64,000 bases of DNA from an uncultured Muribaculaceae bacterium. Lineage in GTDB: Bacteria; Bacteroidota; Bacteroidia; Bacteroidales; Muribaculaceae. Where the stretch lies: assembly GCA_910583675.1 (NCBI GenBank), contig CAJTYH010000004.1, positions 1 through 64,000 on the forward strand, in the 5' to 3' direction. Shown one piece after another: positions 25,659-35,014 of the stretch (within the stretch, counting starts at the first letter, position 1; each line of letters opens with the position of its first letter). Both the position numbers and the translations under genes were made by a program. Under the pieces are notes generated by a model. The model worked only from the letters and a program-made list of their open reading frames with translations, searched no databases and was not told the DNA's origin.

Positions 25659-26450
25659 TCAATCACCACTCAGATCATATATCCCTCTTGGCACTTCAGT
25701 TATACCCGATTTACGAGCATGCTCCATCAGAGCAATATTGCGGGGATCGTTATCCTTGGAGTTTTCCTTATGAAAAAGATGGTACTCTATCGCCCCGAAC
25801 TTCACGAACCCCTTTTTCAGCCCTGAATTTATCATCCTGTAGGAAAGCTCGGAGTCCTCGCGCCCCCAACCCTGAATCTCTTCATTGTACCCGTTCACAT
25901 TCAGAAGGTCTTCCCTCCAGAAAGCCATATTGCAACCCCGCACATAACCCCCGTCACCACTCTTATACCTGCGCATCATATGCATGAGCCAAGGCATGCG
26001 TCTGCCATTGGGATTATTGTGTTCAGGTGCTCCCTCGGGAAGTTCAACAATTTTCCTTGACAACATCTCCCCGGTTGTGGCGGCAGAAAGTATCACACGG
26101 CTTCCGGAATGGAACCAACCCCTACGAGCCATTGACACATGGTCAAGGACAAACGACGGATGCAGCACTATATCACCATCTATCTGTATTACGTAGTCAC
26201 CATCCGCAGATGCTATAGCCTTGTTTCTTATTGCTCCCAAACGAAACCCCTCGTCGGGATGCCATACATGCCGCAACGGCACAAAAGCCTCAGCCGCCAT
26301 CTCCTCCACCAATGCACGCGTATCCTCCCCGGAACCGTCGTCTGCGATCAACACCTCATCCGGAAGACGCCTTTGGTTCATCACACTCTTCAGCGTCAGG
26401 TACAGGAACTCCGGATTCTCATAGGTCGACACTATCAACGAAACCCTCAT
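25659..26450 (-). CDS. Family 2 glycosyltransferase
   Basis: A 263-residue GT-A glycosyltransferase without membrane spans. It starts with VSLIVSTYENPEFLYLTLKS, has the first Asp pair in IADDGSGEDT and the DxD-type metal site in QIDGDIV (about residue 84). A C-terminal galactosyltransferase-like segment includes GGYVRGCNMAFWREDLLNVNG and GWGREDSELSYRM, where the GxED motif holds the likely base. I chose ATG 26450, 11 bases after the preceding gene; longer readings would overlap it. Such enzymes act in surface polysaccharide or lipid A core assembly; the acceptor is unknown. Confidence 0.9.
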   Translation of the reverse strand: MRVSLIVSTYENPEFLYLTLKSVMNQRRLPDEVLIADDGSGEDTRALVEEMAAEAFVPLRHVWHPDEGFRLGAIRNKAIASADGDYVIQIDGDIVLHPSFVLDHVSMARRGWFHSGSRVILSAATTGEMLSRKIVELPEGAPEHNNPNGRRMPWLMHMMRRYKSGDGGYVRGCNMAFWREDLLNVNGYNEEIQGWGREDSELSYRMINSGLKKGFVKFGAIEYHLFHKENSKDNDPRNIALMEHARKSGITEVPRGIYDLSGD

Positions 26451-26460
26451 TTTTCTTTTG

Positions 26461-27486
26461 TCAATCATACAGCAACTTCTCTTTCCTGTTACCGGCAAAC
26501 ACAAACAGCCTTTCCAGTCTCATCTTTATACGGAACCATACCGGATTCCTGAGCATGGACTCATATCTCCCACGGACTTTTGATGAAAGCACACCGCGAC
26601 AAGAGCCGAAATAAGCCTTGCTGTCAGAAACGATGCCGGCAATCAGATGGTCTACCATGGCACTGTCCCCGCAACTCCGTGCAATAGACTTCGCTGTTCC
26701 TACCGCACTTGCTACAACCGCTCCACCAATCTCGGCATCGGTCATCCGATGCTTTTCAAATGCAAGGCTTGATATGTAACGCGCCCTTTCAAGGTCTGCA
26801 TGAAACTTTGCCATCCGCTTCTCCACACTGAATCCGTTTGTCACCCCCGATCTCCTCATCCTGTAATGGTACATAGGCTCCGGTACGACAACCCACTTCC
26901 GCACCTTTGCATACCATCCGAGCATCGTGGCATGGTCTTCAAAATAGCGCTGCGAGGGATATCCGTCGCTGACTATCTCTCTCCGGAATATCTTGTCACA
27001 GGATATACTCTGGACTTTCCTGTCAAGATATCCCTCACGCATAAGTTCGCTGCCGTCATATGTCCCCGCTTCGGGTAACGGTGCCTTGACCTTTTGCAAT
27101 CCCTTGAAGTCAAGATAATAGCCACATAACGCCATATCAGCGTCCGCCATCAAGGCTGCCTCCATCAGCCTGGCATACATGTATGGTTCTATCCAGTCGT
27201 CACTGTCCACAAACCCTACATAACGTCCACGAGCCATTGCCAATGCGTCGTTGCGTGCAGCGCCCTGACCGCCGTTCTCCTTGTGTATCACCTTTATACG
27301 CCAGTCATTGTCGGCATATTCGTCGCATATGGCGGGGCATCCGTCAGTGGAGCCGTCATCAACAAGCAGAAGCTCCCAGTCGGCATATGTCTGTGACATC
27401 ACAGATTCGATCGCCTCGCGCAGATAGCGTTCCACATTGTAAACCGGCATTATTATGCTCAAAGCCGGCATCGCGTCCTTTCCCAT
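26461..27486 (-). CDS. Family 2 glycosyltransferase
   Basis: A 341-residue GT-A glycosyltransferase. It starts with LSIIMPVYNVERYLREAIESV (about residues 9-29), has LLVDDGSTDGCPAICDEYA and the DxD-like VDSDDWIEPYMY near residue 93. The C-terminal 120 residues are basic and helical, perhaps membrane-associated, without clear spans. A start five codons later (27471) is possible. It is 5 bases from the universal stress gene on one side and 10 from the other glycosyltransferase, so the three genes form one unit. Confidence 0.9.
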   Translation of the reverse strand: MGKDAMPALSIIMPVYNVERYLREAIESVMSQTYADWELLLVDDGSTDGCPAICDEYADNDWRIKVIHKENGGQGAARNDALAMARGRYVGFVDSDDWIEPYMYARLMEAALMADADMALCGYYLDFKGLQKVKAPLPEAGTYDGSELMREGYLDRKVQSISCDKIFRREIVSDGYPSQRYFEDHATMLGWYAKVRKWVVVPEPMYHYRMRRSGVTNGFSVEKRMAKFHADLERARYISSLAFEKHRMTDAEIGGAVVASAVGTAKSIARSCGDSAMVDHLIAGIVSDSKAYFGSCRGVLSSKVRGRYESMLRNPVWFRIKMRLERLFVFAGNRKEKLLYD

Positions 27487-27491
27487 AAGAC

Positions 27492-28613
27492 CTACACGGG
27501 GATTACGATCATCGGTATGTCTGCCCTGAACAAGACCCTATGGGCAAGCGACGGATTGAACACACGAAGGAAAACGCTCTTTCGCTTATTTGGCATGCAT
27601 AACAGGTCATAATCCATCTTACCGTCAGGGGCGCGGAATTGCTCTTCACTGATCGGCAACTCAACGGAACCCAAAGTGAAGCTGTAATTTGCAAAATGCT
27701 CACGGCAATATTTGAGCAGGTTGTCAGCAGTCTGTCTTGCCGGAACTATGGACTTTCTAAAGCTGCGACGGGGCACATTGAAAAGAGTGACATCAAGGTG
27801 CATGTCTGGGAAAAACCTATACAATGCATCCAAGGCGAGCATGTCCTCCTGATCAAGATTGCAGAAAAAGGCTACCTTTTTCATATTGCCCAAGCCAAAT
27901 GAATCCACAGTTTCCGGAACGGTAAAAGCAGGGACGCGACATCCGTCCAACACCTCCGCCGTAACACTCCCGATAAGCTCCGACTCCTTCTTCTGCGCGG
28001 CACGTGTACCCATTACGACCATCACGGGCTTGTTCTCACGGGTATATTCCAATATCACCTCTTCAGGCAAGCCCTCAGTCACGACAGTGCCAAACTTAAC
28101 AACCGGTATACGCCCCTCCTTCATGACCTCTCTGATTCGTTCTGCGAAGCGTGACATAAGACTTTCAGCCTCAGTCTGCAACATATGGGATGCCTCCACA
28201 TCGGCCATCTCATAATCGTACACATCCGACAATTGCACATCCTCCCTTCCTACAGGGGTAATATAGGAATAGATGAAGTCTATCTCGCACTTAAGCCTGG
28301 CCGCAATGCGAATGGCCGGCATCGCCGCATTGAACGAACATTCTGAAAAATCCGTCGGAACAAGTATCTTCCTCTTCTCGGAAATGACATCCGTATCGGG
28401 AACGGCGAAAATCTCAAAATTCTCCACGATTCTGAGTGCAAGGGGGAGATCAGCCTCAAGCACACGGATCCGCACACCGGCCGACACTACCGGCGACGCA
28501 AGGTTCACATTGTTCAATTCCACATGAAGTCCCTCCCTTTCCAGGAGATTCTTTATCGGCAAAGCTTTTTCATACGTATGTATGGCTAAGGTAATAAGTC
28601 GGTTCGGCGTCAT
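27492..28613 (-). CDS. Universal stress protein with N-terminal DUF2007-like domain
   Basis: A 373-residue cytoplasmic protein. Residues 1-80 resemble the small DUF2007 putative signal-transducing domain (LITLAIHTYEKALPIKNLLEREG..VRIRVLEADLPLALRIVENF). Then follow two UspA-type domains. The first begins KRKILVPTDFSECSFNAAMPAIRIA and has the MVVMGTRAAQKKESELIGSVTAEVL nucleotide-binding pattern G-x2-G-like near residue 220. The second, from KKVAFFCNLDQEDMLAL, is weaker and ends ADIPMIVIPV. I chose ATG 28613, since the longer reading adds nine residues without family pattern. The fusion suggests ligand sensing. Confidence 0.82.
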   Translation of the reverse strand: MTPNRLITLAIHTYEKALPIKNLLEREGLHVELNNVNLASPVVSAGVRIRVLEADLPLALRIVENFEIFAVPDTDVISEKRKILVPTDFSECSFNAAMPAIRIAARLKCEIDFIYSYITPVGREDVQLSDVYDYEMADVEASHMLQTEAESLMSRFAERIREVMKEGRIPVVKFGTVVTEGLPEEVILEYTRENKPVMVVMGTRAAQKKESELIGSVTAEVLDGCRVPAFTVPETVDSFGLGNMKKVAFFCNLDQEDMLALDALYRFFPDMHLDVTLFNVPRRSFRKSIVPARQTADNLLKYCREHFANYSFTLGSVELPISEEQFRAPDGKMDYDLLCMPNKRKSVFLRVFNPSLAHRVLFRADIPMIVIPV

Positions 28614-28648
28614 ATTATAATAGTTTACATCTGATTTCAACAGAAAAC

Positions 28649-28691
28649 CGCGCCTTAAGGTGCCGCCATAAAAGCCGGCTCATAAAGCGCG
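28649..28691 (-). terminator. Hairpin between the HTH gene and the Usp gene
   Basis: On the minus strand CGCGCTTTA (28691-28683) pairs with TTAAGGCGCG (down to 28649) through about nine pairs with one wobble. It is followed by GTTTTC. A moderate intrinsic terminator for the small HTH gene. Confidence 0.45.
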
Positions 28692-28729
28692 ATTGTTTTG
28701 GGGTCGGGAGGGATGTATGCCTTTCGGCT

Positions 28730-28996
28730 TTATTGCTCCTTGCTCTGCTCCTCTTCTTCGAGGATAGCCACAGCCATATCATAGATCGTGGTGTCGTCAA
28801 GAACCACTATGCCCCCGTCGGGACCCGGCTCTATGTGGACACCACAGTTCTTTCCAAACTCATAGTTGGAACCGCCGAAATAGTTGCGGACGGTCTGAGC
28901 GGTAATGTTTAGCTTGTCAGCAATGCGGCTTGTCGCTCCATCGGGCAGACTGTCCTTCAGGCGACGCAGGTCGTTGAAAGTGATGGTCTTTGTCAT
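28730..28996 (-). CDS. Small helix-turn-helix DNA-binding protein
   Basis: An 88-residue protein. Residues 5-45 form a helix-turn-helix (FNDLRRLKDSLPDGATSRIADKLNITAQTVRNYFGG), where ITAQTVRNYF is the likely recognition helix. The second half (VVLDDTTIYDMAVAILEEEE) is acidic and helical. The layout matches small regulators widespread in Bacteroidales, but no role is known to me. It is a single-gene unit between the bat operon and the Usp gene. Confidence 0.8.
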   Translation of the reverse strand: MTKTITFNDLRRLKDSLPDGATSRIADKLNITAQTVRNYFGGSNYEFGKNCGVHIEPGPDGGIVVLDDTTIYDMAVAILEEEEQSKEQ

Positions 28997-29242
28997 GTTC
29001 TTTTATTTTTGGAGGGTTAATAGTTTTTTATCAATGCTCACACCACTGCAATATCGTCAAATCAAGCCTGATCACCGGTAGTTGCTTGGGTGGAGTTCAA
29101 ATTTAAATAACATATTTCTCTTTTCCAAATCAATTTGGCATGTTCTATAACATACTTTCAACCGTCACCCCGCTAATGGTTACGCAATCAAACAATTATA
29201 GGAATACAAGCAGCAAATTTTCTTGGTTTGGCGAAATTTGGC

Positions 29243-30127
29243 TCATATGCGTTCCACCTCTGCGGCTTTTATCCACGCTCTCTCGCCATGGCCGACTTTT
29301 ACCTCGTACCATACCCCTTCAGCAGTACCGCTCACCGAATCAACGATCTCGACCTTTGTCCCTTCATGCAGGAGAAACGCCTCTTCCGACTGGGTGCGAG
29401 CTTCACGCGGAGATGTGGAAAGCTGGGCCGACGGAGAAAGGATTATGGCGAACCGGTCATTCTCTACGCGATTGGCTGCCGCAAAAGACACAATCACTGC
29501 TCCCGCACAAAGGAAAAATACGATTATGCCGCCAAAGAAACTTACCTTCTTAACCATCACAACCGATGAGAACAGGTAGGTGCATGCCCCGGCGAGGAAG
29601 ATTGCGAAAAGCACTATCGCTATCCATGCCCATGTATCGGCCTTGAAAAAACCTGTTATGCCGTCCCAGACCCTTGTCATTATCGAACCGCTGTCTATCT
29701 GGCGATCAGTGATCTTTGTCTTTACAAACTCAAGGTTTACACGCGCATCTTCCATTGTGGGGTCAAGTTTCAATGCACGCTCGTAATTAACAAGAGACAT
29801 ACCAAGATTTCCCTGACGGTAATAGGCATTCCCGAGGTTGTAAAAGAGCGCAGCCGAAGTGCCCTCTGCCTCCATTGCTGCCTTATAAAGCTGTTCGGCA
29901 AGAACGAAATTATCTGCCGCATAGGCCGAATCAGCCTTTTCGGCAAGCACCTCGCCGGACACAGCATTTATAGGCGAGTGCTGGTCGGAAACCGTGTTTT
30001 CCGTCAGGACTTCGGCTTCAGGATGCCCGTCGGGAGCCCCATCGTTACCGGCATTCTGTGCCTTGAGCGATACAGGCGAACAAAGCATGAATGCGGATAA
30101 TATTGTGATTGAAAAAAACTTCTTCAT
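29243..30127 (-). CDS. batE: BatE: TPR and SH3-like membrane protein of the aerotolerance operon
   Basis: A 294-residue envelope protein with a signal peptide (about 1-23). TPR units span residues about 60-130 (ALFYNLGNAYYRQGNLGMSLVNYERALKLDP), two membrane spans lie near 165-215 (WAWIAIVLFAIFLAGACTYLF and FGGIIVFFLCAGAVIVSF), and a bacterial SH3 domain ends the protein (LHEGTKVEIVDSVSGTAEGVWYEVKV). It is the last gene of the Bat operon, 8 bases after batD. The Bat proteins affect oxygen and stress tolerance in Bacteroides and Leptospira, with unsettled mechanism. Confidence 0.9.
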   Translation of the reverse strand: MKKFFSITILSAFMLCSPVSLKAQNAGNDGAPDGHPEAEVLTENTVSDQHSPINAVSGEVLAEKADSAYAADNFVLAEQLYKAAMEAEGTSAALFYNLGNAYYRQGNLGMSLVNYERALKLDPTMEDARVNLEFVKTKITDRQIDSGSIMTRVWDGITGFFKADTWAWIAIVLFAIFLAGACTYLFSSVVMVKKVSFFGGIIVFFLCAGAVIVSFAAANRVENDRFAIILSPSAQLSTSPREARTQSEEAFLLHEGTKVEIVDSVSGTAEGVWYEVKVGHGERAWIKAAEVERI

Positions 30128-30135
30128 GTCTGTGG

Positions 30136-31974
30136 TTATTTTTTTGCTATCCGGCTCTTTTCCATTGAATTGATGGCATCGGTCGCCTCATTGTAGAGCG
30201 CTTCTACCGAGGAGTCCAGGGACGAGTCCGGGGTATAACGTGCCATCTCGCAATCATCCAGGATCTTTATCACCTTCTCGGAAATCTCCTGGGAAACCCC
30301 GCGCTGCGAGAGCGTGTCTACGATGTTCTGCCTTGTAAGCTGTGATGCCGGCATATTCAGCTTGTCGCTGAGGTATCCCCACATGGCTTTCAGCATCTCT
30401 TCATAGAATTGCTCGCTTTTATGTGCATGCATGAACTTCTCGGCAGCCTTCAGGCGTTTGCGCGCTACCTTGTTCGCCTGCGACGTGCGACGCCCGACTA
30501 CATCGGCCTCAAGTTTCATATGTCGCCCGTAAGCCCATGTCGCAACAATCATGATAAGCAGAAGCAAACCGAATATGGCCCAATACCACCAGAAACGAAT
30601 CACCGGGGTGTGATTGGCACTGGGATACTTGTTCCCCAACTTTATGTGAAGTATGTCCAGATTCTTGGCCTCTATGTCGCGCTGATCCACCGATGAGGTT
30701 GTCCCGGAGCCTTTGGCTACCTTAAGGGAATAGCCGGGAGCGGAAAGCGTCACATACTCCTTTTTCCCGGGATCAAAATAGCTGAATTCCTGAGCCGGAA
30801 TACGGAATTCTCCCACACTCTGCGGCACTATGGTATATTCCGCCGTTACCGTACCGGTCATTGTATTTCCGGTCACGCGGCTATTCTCCTCGATCTTGGG
30901 TGTATATTGCTCGAACTCATTCGGGATTGCCGGCTTGGGAGCCTTGAGATACTTTATGTTTCCGGTACCGGTTATAATATATTCCAATGAGGCGGCCTCA
31001 CCCGTGCGAAGCTCGGTGGAACTCATCCGGCTCTCGAATGTAAACCTGCCGACAGCCCCTGAAAAACTTGCAGGAGCACCCTGGGGCAGCGGTGAGATCT
31101 CTACGGTCTGGCTGAACGGTTGAAGCTGCACCGACCTCTCTACGGGACGTGCCGAGATGAAAAACCCGTTGGAGACTCTCTCGAGCTGAACCACGCTAAG
31201 GTCGTATTTGCCGGAATTTATAGTGAGCTTTCCTGATTTCTGAGGATATATTATGCATTTCTTTAGCACAGCGGTGATATAATTCTGGCCGTTGTAATGC
31301 TCTACCTCATTAAGGGATGCCTGTGTGTCAAGTTCCTCTATAAGGAAACCATCATAGGTAGGAGGAGAAGTGACCATGAAGGAATTGATCCGTTCGAACT
31401 TGGTATACAGTTTCAACGTGCACTCTATGGCCTCACCTTCGTATGCATGGCTCTTGTTGAGGATGACGCGCACAAATATATCATTCTTTCCTATCGACGC
31501 GTTATCCTGGCTCGACGGATTGTCTATCGTGGGAGCAGGATACCCGAAACCGCCTCCCTGAGCCTGTTGCCGGGCTGCATTGCGGTCCGGAGGAAGCACC
31601 TTGAACTGTGCCTGCTTGCTTTGGTAAGTCTTGCCGTTTGACTGTATCGAAGCAGCCGGAATTGTATATGTGCCTTCCTTCTCGGCACGGTAAGTATAGG
31701 TATAGTCTTCTGTCGTGCTCGATGTCTGATGACCGTTAATGATCTCCACCGATTGCATAGTGCTTACGCCAGGGCGCGGGCTCAGGAGCTTGCAACCAGC
31801 CACGGCAGGCGCATCGATTCCGCTGCCGTTGCCGTTGGTGAGACGATAAGTAACATAAAACGTATTGCCGGCAATCACATTGCGGGGTGGGATCACCTGA
31901 AACGATGTCTGGGCAAAAAGCCCCAACACCGTGGCCATCACCACGCCCAATGTCAATAACACCTTCTTTTTCAT
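30136..31974 (-). CDS. batD: BatD: oxygen tolerance protein
   Basis: A 612-residue exported protein with a signal peptide at residues 1-22 ending LFAQ, chosen by ATG 31974; the longer reading has no signal. A chain of beta-sandwich domains follows with the family pattern VIPPRNVIAGNTFYVTYRLTNG, ILNKSHAYEGEAIECTLKLYT and RFTFESRMSSTELRTGEAASLEY. One membrane span lies near residue 460 (WYWAIFGLLLLIMIVATWAYG), followed by a cytoplasmic helical tail with AEKFMHAHKSEQFYEEMLKAMW. It is likely a periplasmic partner of the BatA and BatB von Willebrand proteins. Spacing to batE is 8 bases. Confidence 0.92.
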   Translation of the reverse strand: MKKKVLLTLGVVMATVLGLFAQTSFQVIPPRNVIAGNTFYVTYRLTNGNGSGIDAPAVAGCKLLSPRPGVSTMQSVEIINGHQTSSTTEDYTYTYRAEKEGTYTIPAASIQSNGKTYQSKQAQFKVLPPDRNAARQQAQGGGFGYPAPTIDNPSSQDNASIGKNDIFVRVILNKSHAYEGEAIECTLKLYTKFERINSFMVTSPPTYDGFLIEELDTQASLNEVEHYNGQNYITAVLKKCIIYPQKSGKLTINSGKYDLSVVQLERVSNGFFISARPVERSVQLQPFSQTVEISPLPQGAPASFSGAVGRFTFESRMSSTELRTGEAASLEYIITGTGNIKYLKAPKPAIPNEFEQYTPKIEENSRVTGNTMTGTVTAEYTIVPQSVGEFRIPAQEFSYFDPGKKEYVTLSAPGYSLKVAKGSGTTSSVDQRDIEAKNLDILHIKLGNKYPSANHTPVIRFWWYWAIFGLLLLIMIVATWAYGRHMKLEADVVGRRTSQANKVARKRLKAAEKFMHAHKSEQFYEEMLKAMWGYLSDKLNMPASQLTRQNIVDTLSQRGVSQEISEKVIKILDDCEMARYTPDSSLDSSVEALYNEATDAINSMEKSRIAKK

Positions 31975-32058
31975 ATGTCGATTCAAGTAAGTCTTAGAAT
32001 AGCTTATATATGGCAGCAAACGTCGCCGTGATTTTCCATTGTCAAGTCAGCCATAATA

Positions 32059-32913
32059 TCACCAAGGCTTGGCCGTGGTACGGCGGTTGGCACGCTTCTC
32101 TTCATTTTGCTTCATAAGTTCCACCTTCTGACGCGTGCCGTTTTCCTTGTCCTCCATCGCTTTCAGGATCTGCTGGGCGCTTGCATCGCTGAGACCTCCT
32201 TGTTGCTGCTTCTGTTCCTTCTCTTTCTGGTCTTGCTTGTCCTGCTTGTCCTGCTGATTCTCCTGTTCATCCTTGTTTTGATCCTGATCTTGGTTCTGAT
32301 CCTGATCCTGATTCTGATCTTGGTTCTGGTTCTTGTCCTGATTCTGATCCTTGTCTTGATCCTGATCTTTATTTTCGTCCTTGTCCTGATCCTGGTTTTG
32401 CTGATCCTGTTCCTGTTTCTTCAATTGAGCCAGTCGGAGATTTTCACGAGCCTGATTGTTCTCGGGATTACGACGCAGTGCATTCTTGTACATCTCTATC
32501 GCCGATGCATAGTCCTCACCCTTGTATGCCACGTTGCCACGGTCATAAAAGGATGGTTCCGCCAACTCTGGAGCCTCTGCCAGACGGGCAAGCATCCCGT
32601 CTGCGGTACGCACAAGCGAGTCACCCTTGTTTGCCAGATCCTCGCCACGCTGTTTCAGGTAGGAGGATGCAAGATTGAACTGGGCCACTGCGTTATCCGG
32701 ATTCTCCTCAAGGGCTTTCTTGTACGCTACCTCGGCCTCGGCATACCGTTTCTGCTCATAAAGTTCGTTTCCGTCCTTTATTGAATTTCTTTCGCGCTTT
32801 GTGGAAACCGCAGGAGCGCTACCATCCTCGGAAGCGTCGCTGCACGCGCACACAACGCCACTTGACGCCAATGCCAGTGCGACATTTAGTAATATGCAGA
32901 TTGACTTGTTCAT
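32059..32913 (-). CDS. batC: BatC: TPR protein with long Gln/Asp low-complexity tract
   Basis: A 284-residue exported protein, possibly a lipoprotein (signal ends VVCAC). Two TPR blocks are present (about 45-85 and 120-160). From about residue 165 to 240 the sequence is an unbroken tract of Q, D, N, K and E built from a QDQNQDK-type unit, followed by a basic tail with KVELMKQNEEKRANRR. TPR plus low-complexity linker is normal for BatC, but this tract is long. It lies 19 bases after batB in the operon. Confidence 0.9.
   Translation of the reverse strand: MNKSICILLNVALALASSGVVCACSDASEDGSAPAVSTKRERNSIKDGNELYEQKRYAEAEVAYKKALEENPDNAVAQFNLASSYLKQRGEDLANKGDSLVRTADGMLARLAEAPELAEPSFYDRGNVAYKGEDYASAIEMYKNALRRNPENNQARENLRLAQLKKQEQDQQNQDQDKDENKDQDQDKDQNQDKNQNQDQNQDQDQNQDQDQNKDEQENQQDKQDKQDQKEKEQKQQQGGLSDASAQQILKAMEDKENGTRQKVELMKQNEEKRANRRTTAKPW
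32208..32405. repeat. Imperfect short-unit repeat coding the BatC Q/D/N/K tract
   Basis: About 200 bases of GATCCTGATC- and TTGGTTCTG-like units in 6-, 12- and 18-base periods, all multiples of three, so copy changes keep the batC frame. It is a likely length-variable site. Confidence 0.7.
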
Positions 32914-32932
32914 TGTCTCCTTTGGTTATTTT

Positions 32933-33973
32933 TTACTTTTCAGACTTATGGAAGAATGTAAAGCGTTTCAGCCACCCTATCTTACGGGGCATTGTGAACG
33001 CATCTACCACAAGCAATATCACTGCGATCCACACGAAGACAGGGAACTGCTCGGCACTTGCCTTGTACGTCACATGTTGCAAATCGCTTTTCTTGATCTG
33101 GTCAAGACTCTCCACAAGCTGATCCACCGCCTTCGAGCCGCTGCCGTTGATATATACGCCCCCACCGGCTGATGCTATCTCCTTGGCCATGCTTTCGTTC
33201 AAGTATGTGGTAACGGGAGCACCGGCTTCATCCTTAAGGAACTCCCCGCGACGACCGTCAAGCGGTATGGGAGCACCTTTCAATGATCCGACACCGATCA
33301 CGTCTACCTCGATTCCGAGACCTTCGGCATATTTGGCCATCTCAAGTGCATCACCCTCATGGTTCTCCCCGTCGGTTATCACTATTATGGCCTTGTTTAC
33401 CTCCTCGTCAGGGGAGAAAGAATGAATGCACATATTGATCGCAGTCCCGATGGCAGTACCCTGAGTAGGCACCATATCGGTTGAGATCTCGTCCAGATAC
33501 ATGCGTGCTGAAAGGAAATCGGTCGTTATCGGTAGCTGGGTATACGCCTCACCGGCAAAGACAATAAGACCCACCTTGTCATTGTCAAGCTTGTCCATAA
33601 GCCGGTTTAGGATATATTTGGCACGCTGAAGACGTGATACTCCGTTGGGATCGTCCGTTGCAGAAGCAAGCATCGAACGTGACACGTCAAAGGCTATCAT
33701 CACCTCTATGCCGGAAGTGTTTTCCACCTCCTCCTTCTCACCAGCCCGGGGTCTGGCCACGGCCACGATCAGGAAGGCAAGCGCCAACAGCTCCAGGGCG
33801 ATTTTAACCGCAGGCATATATTTGGATGCCTCCGGCATAAGATGCTGCAGATGCTCAAGCTGACCGTATCGGCGCAACTTTGCGCGCCTGGCGGTACGTG
33901 CCCAATACCACAATCCAAAGATGACTGGTACGAGCAACAACAGATATAGCAGGTATGGATATGCAAACGTCAT
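32933..33973 (-). CDS. batB: BatB: von Willebrand factor A membrane protein
   Basis: A 346-residue inner-membrane protein with spans near the N-terminus (YLLYLLLLVPVIFGLWYW) and at about 57-75, then a VWA domain at about 85-290. The metal-ion site is intact: DVSRS (about 100-104), the Thr in the PTQGTAIGTA loop and VITDGEN. The domain is followed by a final span (FPVFVWIAVILLVVDAF) near residue 320. VWA proteins in MoxR clusters are thought to assemble or insert metal centres or stabilise envelope complexes. It lies 51 bases after batA. Confidence 0.93.
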   Translation of the reverse strand: MTFAYPYLLYLLLLVPVIFGLWYWARTARRAKLRRYGQLEHLQHLMPEASKYMPAVKIALELLALAFLIVAVARPRAGEKEEVENTSGIEVMIAFDVSRSMLASATDDPNGVSRLQRAKYILNRLMDKLDNDKVGLIVFAGEAYTQLPITTDFLSARMYLDEISTDMVPTQGTAIGTAINMCIHSFSPDEEVNKAIIVITDGENHEGDALEMAKYAEGLGIEVDVIGVGSLKGAPIPLDGRRGEFLKDEAGAPVTTYLNESMAKEIASAGGGVYINGSGSKAVDQLVESLDQIKKSDLQHVTYKASAEQFPVFVWIAVILLVVDAFTMPRKIGWLKRFTFFHKSEK

Positions 33974-34024
33974 TTTATACAGTTTATGTTTATCCGTTTA
34001 TAGTCAATCAGGCTATGCTCACCG

Positions 34025-35014
34025 TCAAGGAATGGTGCGCAGCCATGTATGTCGGAGTATCAGCTCCAAAAGGAATAGACCCAGTGCGGCAAGCGCCCAT
34101 GGCAGATAATTGTCTTCCGTATGGGAGAAATTCCGCACATCAAGTTCCGTCTTCTCAAGTTTGTCTATCTCGTCAAAGATCTCACTCAACACCTTGTTGT
34201 TGGTGGCGCGATAATATTTGCCCCCTGTAATGGAAGCTATCTGCTTGAGTGTTTCCTCATCAATCACTACCGGTGTCGGCACGTATTCTATGCGACCGAA
34301 CATGTTCACCTGCGGATAAGGCGCGGTGCCATTGGTTCCTACTCCAATGGTATACACCTTTATACCCATCTTGTGAGCTATCTCGGCTGCTGTAAGTGGA
34401 GCGACTATGCCGGTGTTGTTCGAACCGTCGGTAAGCAATATCACACTCTTGCTTTTTGCCTTTCCGTCCTTGATTCGATTTATGGATGTGGCAAGTCCGT
34501 CACCGATAGCGGTACCGTCCTCAAGCATCTCGCGGCTAAGGGCTGTCACGTAGTTGGTCAGGGCTGCACGGTCTGTGGTCATTGGCACTCCGGTAAAAGC
34601 CTCACCGGCGAATACCACAAGCCCCATGTTGTCGCTTTCACGTCCGTTTATGAATTTTGCAGCTATCTTCTTCGCAGCCTCAAGCCTGTCTGGCTTGAAG
34701 TCCCTCGCAAGCATGCTCGACGAGATGTCAAGTGCTATGATCATGTCTGTGCCTTCGGTGCGCGATTTCTGCCAGGCATCCCGGGTCTGCGGACGGGCAA
34801 GAACCACGATCAGGCATCCTATCGCCAGAAGTCTCAATGCGAACAACAGGTGCTGCATATACTGCTTCATGGGACGCTTCATGCGTGCGAACGGCTGCAC
34901 GGTAGATACTTCAAGGGCGGCATGTGCCGTACGGTGCTTCCATATGTACCATCCAATCATAGGTACATACAGCAGGAACAGCCATAATACGCCAGGATGT
35001 GCCAAATGAATCAT
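34025..35014 (-). CDS. batA: BatA: von Willebrand factor A membrane protein
   Basis: A 329-residue paralogue of BatB with the same plan. It has an N-terminal span (GVLWLFLLYVPMIGWYIW) and a second near residue 57, then a VWA domain with intact DISSS (about 95-99), the Thr of EDGTAIGDGLA and LLTDGSN. A C-terminal span (PWALAALGLFLLELIL) follows. Its ATG overlaps the stop of the preceding gene (ATGA), so translation of the two is coupled. Confidence 0.93.
   Translation of the reverse strand: MIHLAHPGVLWLFLLYVPMIGWYIWKHRTAHAALEVSTVQPFARMKRPMKQYMQHLLFALRLLAIGCLIVVLARPQTRDAWQKSRTEGTDMIIALDISSSMLARDFKPDRLEAAKKIAAKFINGRESDNMGLVVFAGEAFTGVPMTTDRAALTNYVTALSREMLEDGTAIGDGLATSINRIKDGKAKSKSVILLTDGSNNTGIVAPLTAAEIAHKMGIKVYTIGVGTNGTAPYPQVNMFGRIEYVPTPVVIDEETLKQIASITGGKYYRATNNKVLSEIFDEIDKLEKTELDVRNFSHTEDNYLPWALAALGLFLLELILRHTWLRTIP

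Noticed and set aside
32208..32405. CRISPR array
   Set aside because: The repeats are 6-18 bases, have no spacers and lie inside the batC reading frame.
32107..32784. 225-codon Leu/Ile-rich frame opposite batC
   Set aside because: It is the complement of the batC Gln/Asp repeat; composition is a mirror of that tract.
34121..34987. 288-codon frame opposite batA
   Set aside because: Long antisense frame over a clearly conserved gene, with no domain pattern of its own. The same applies to frames opposite purF-like, glnN and dapL (53564-54328, 54572-55513, 57204-58058).
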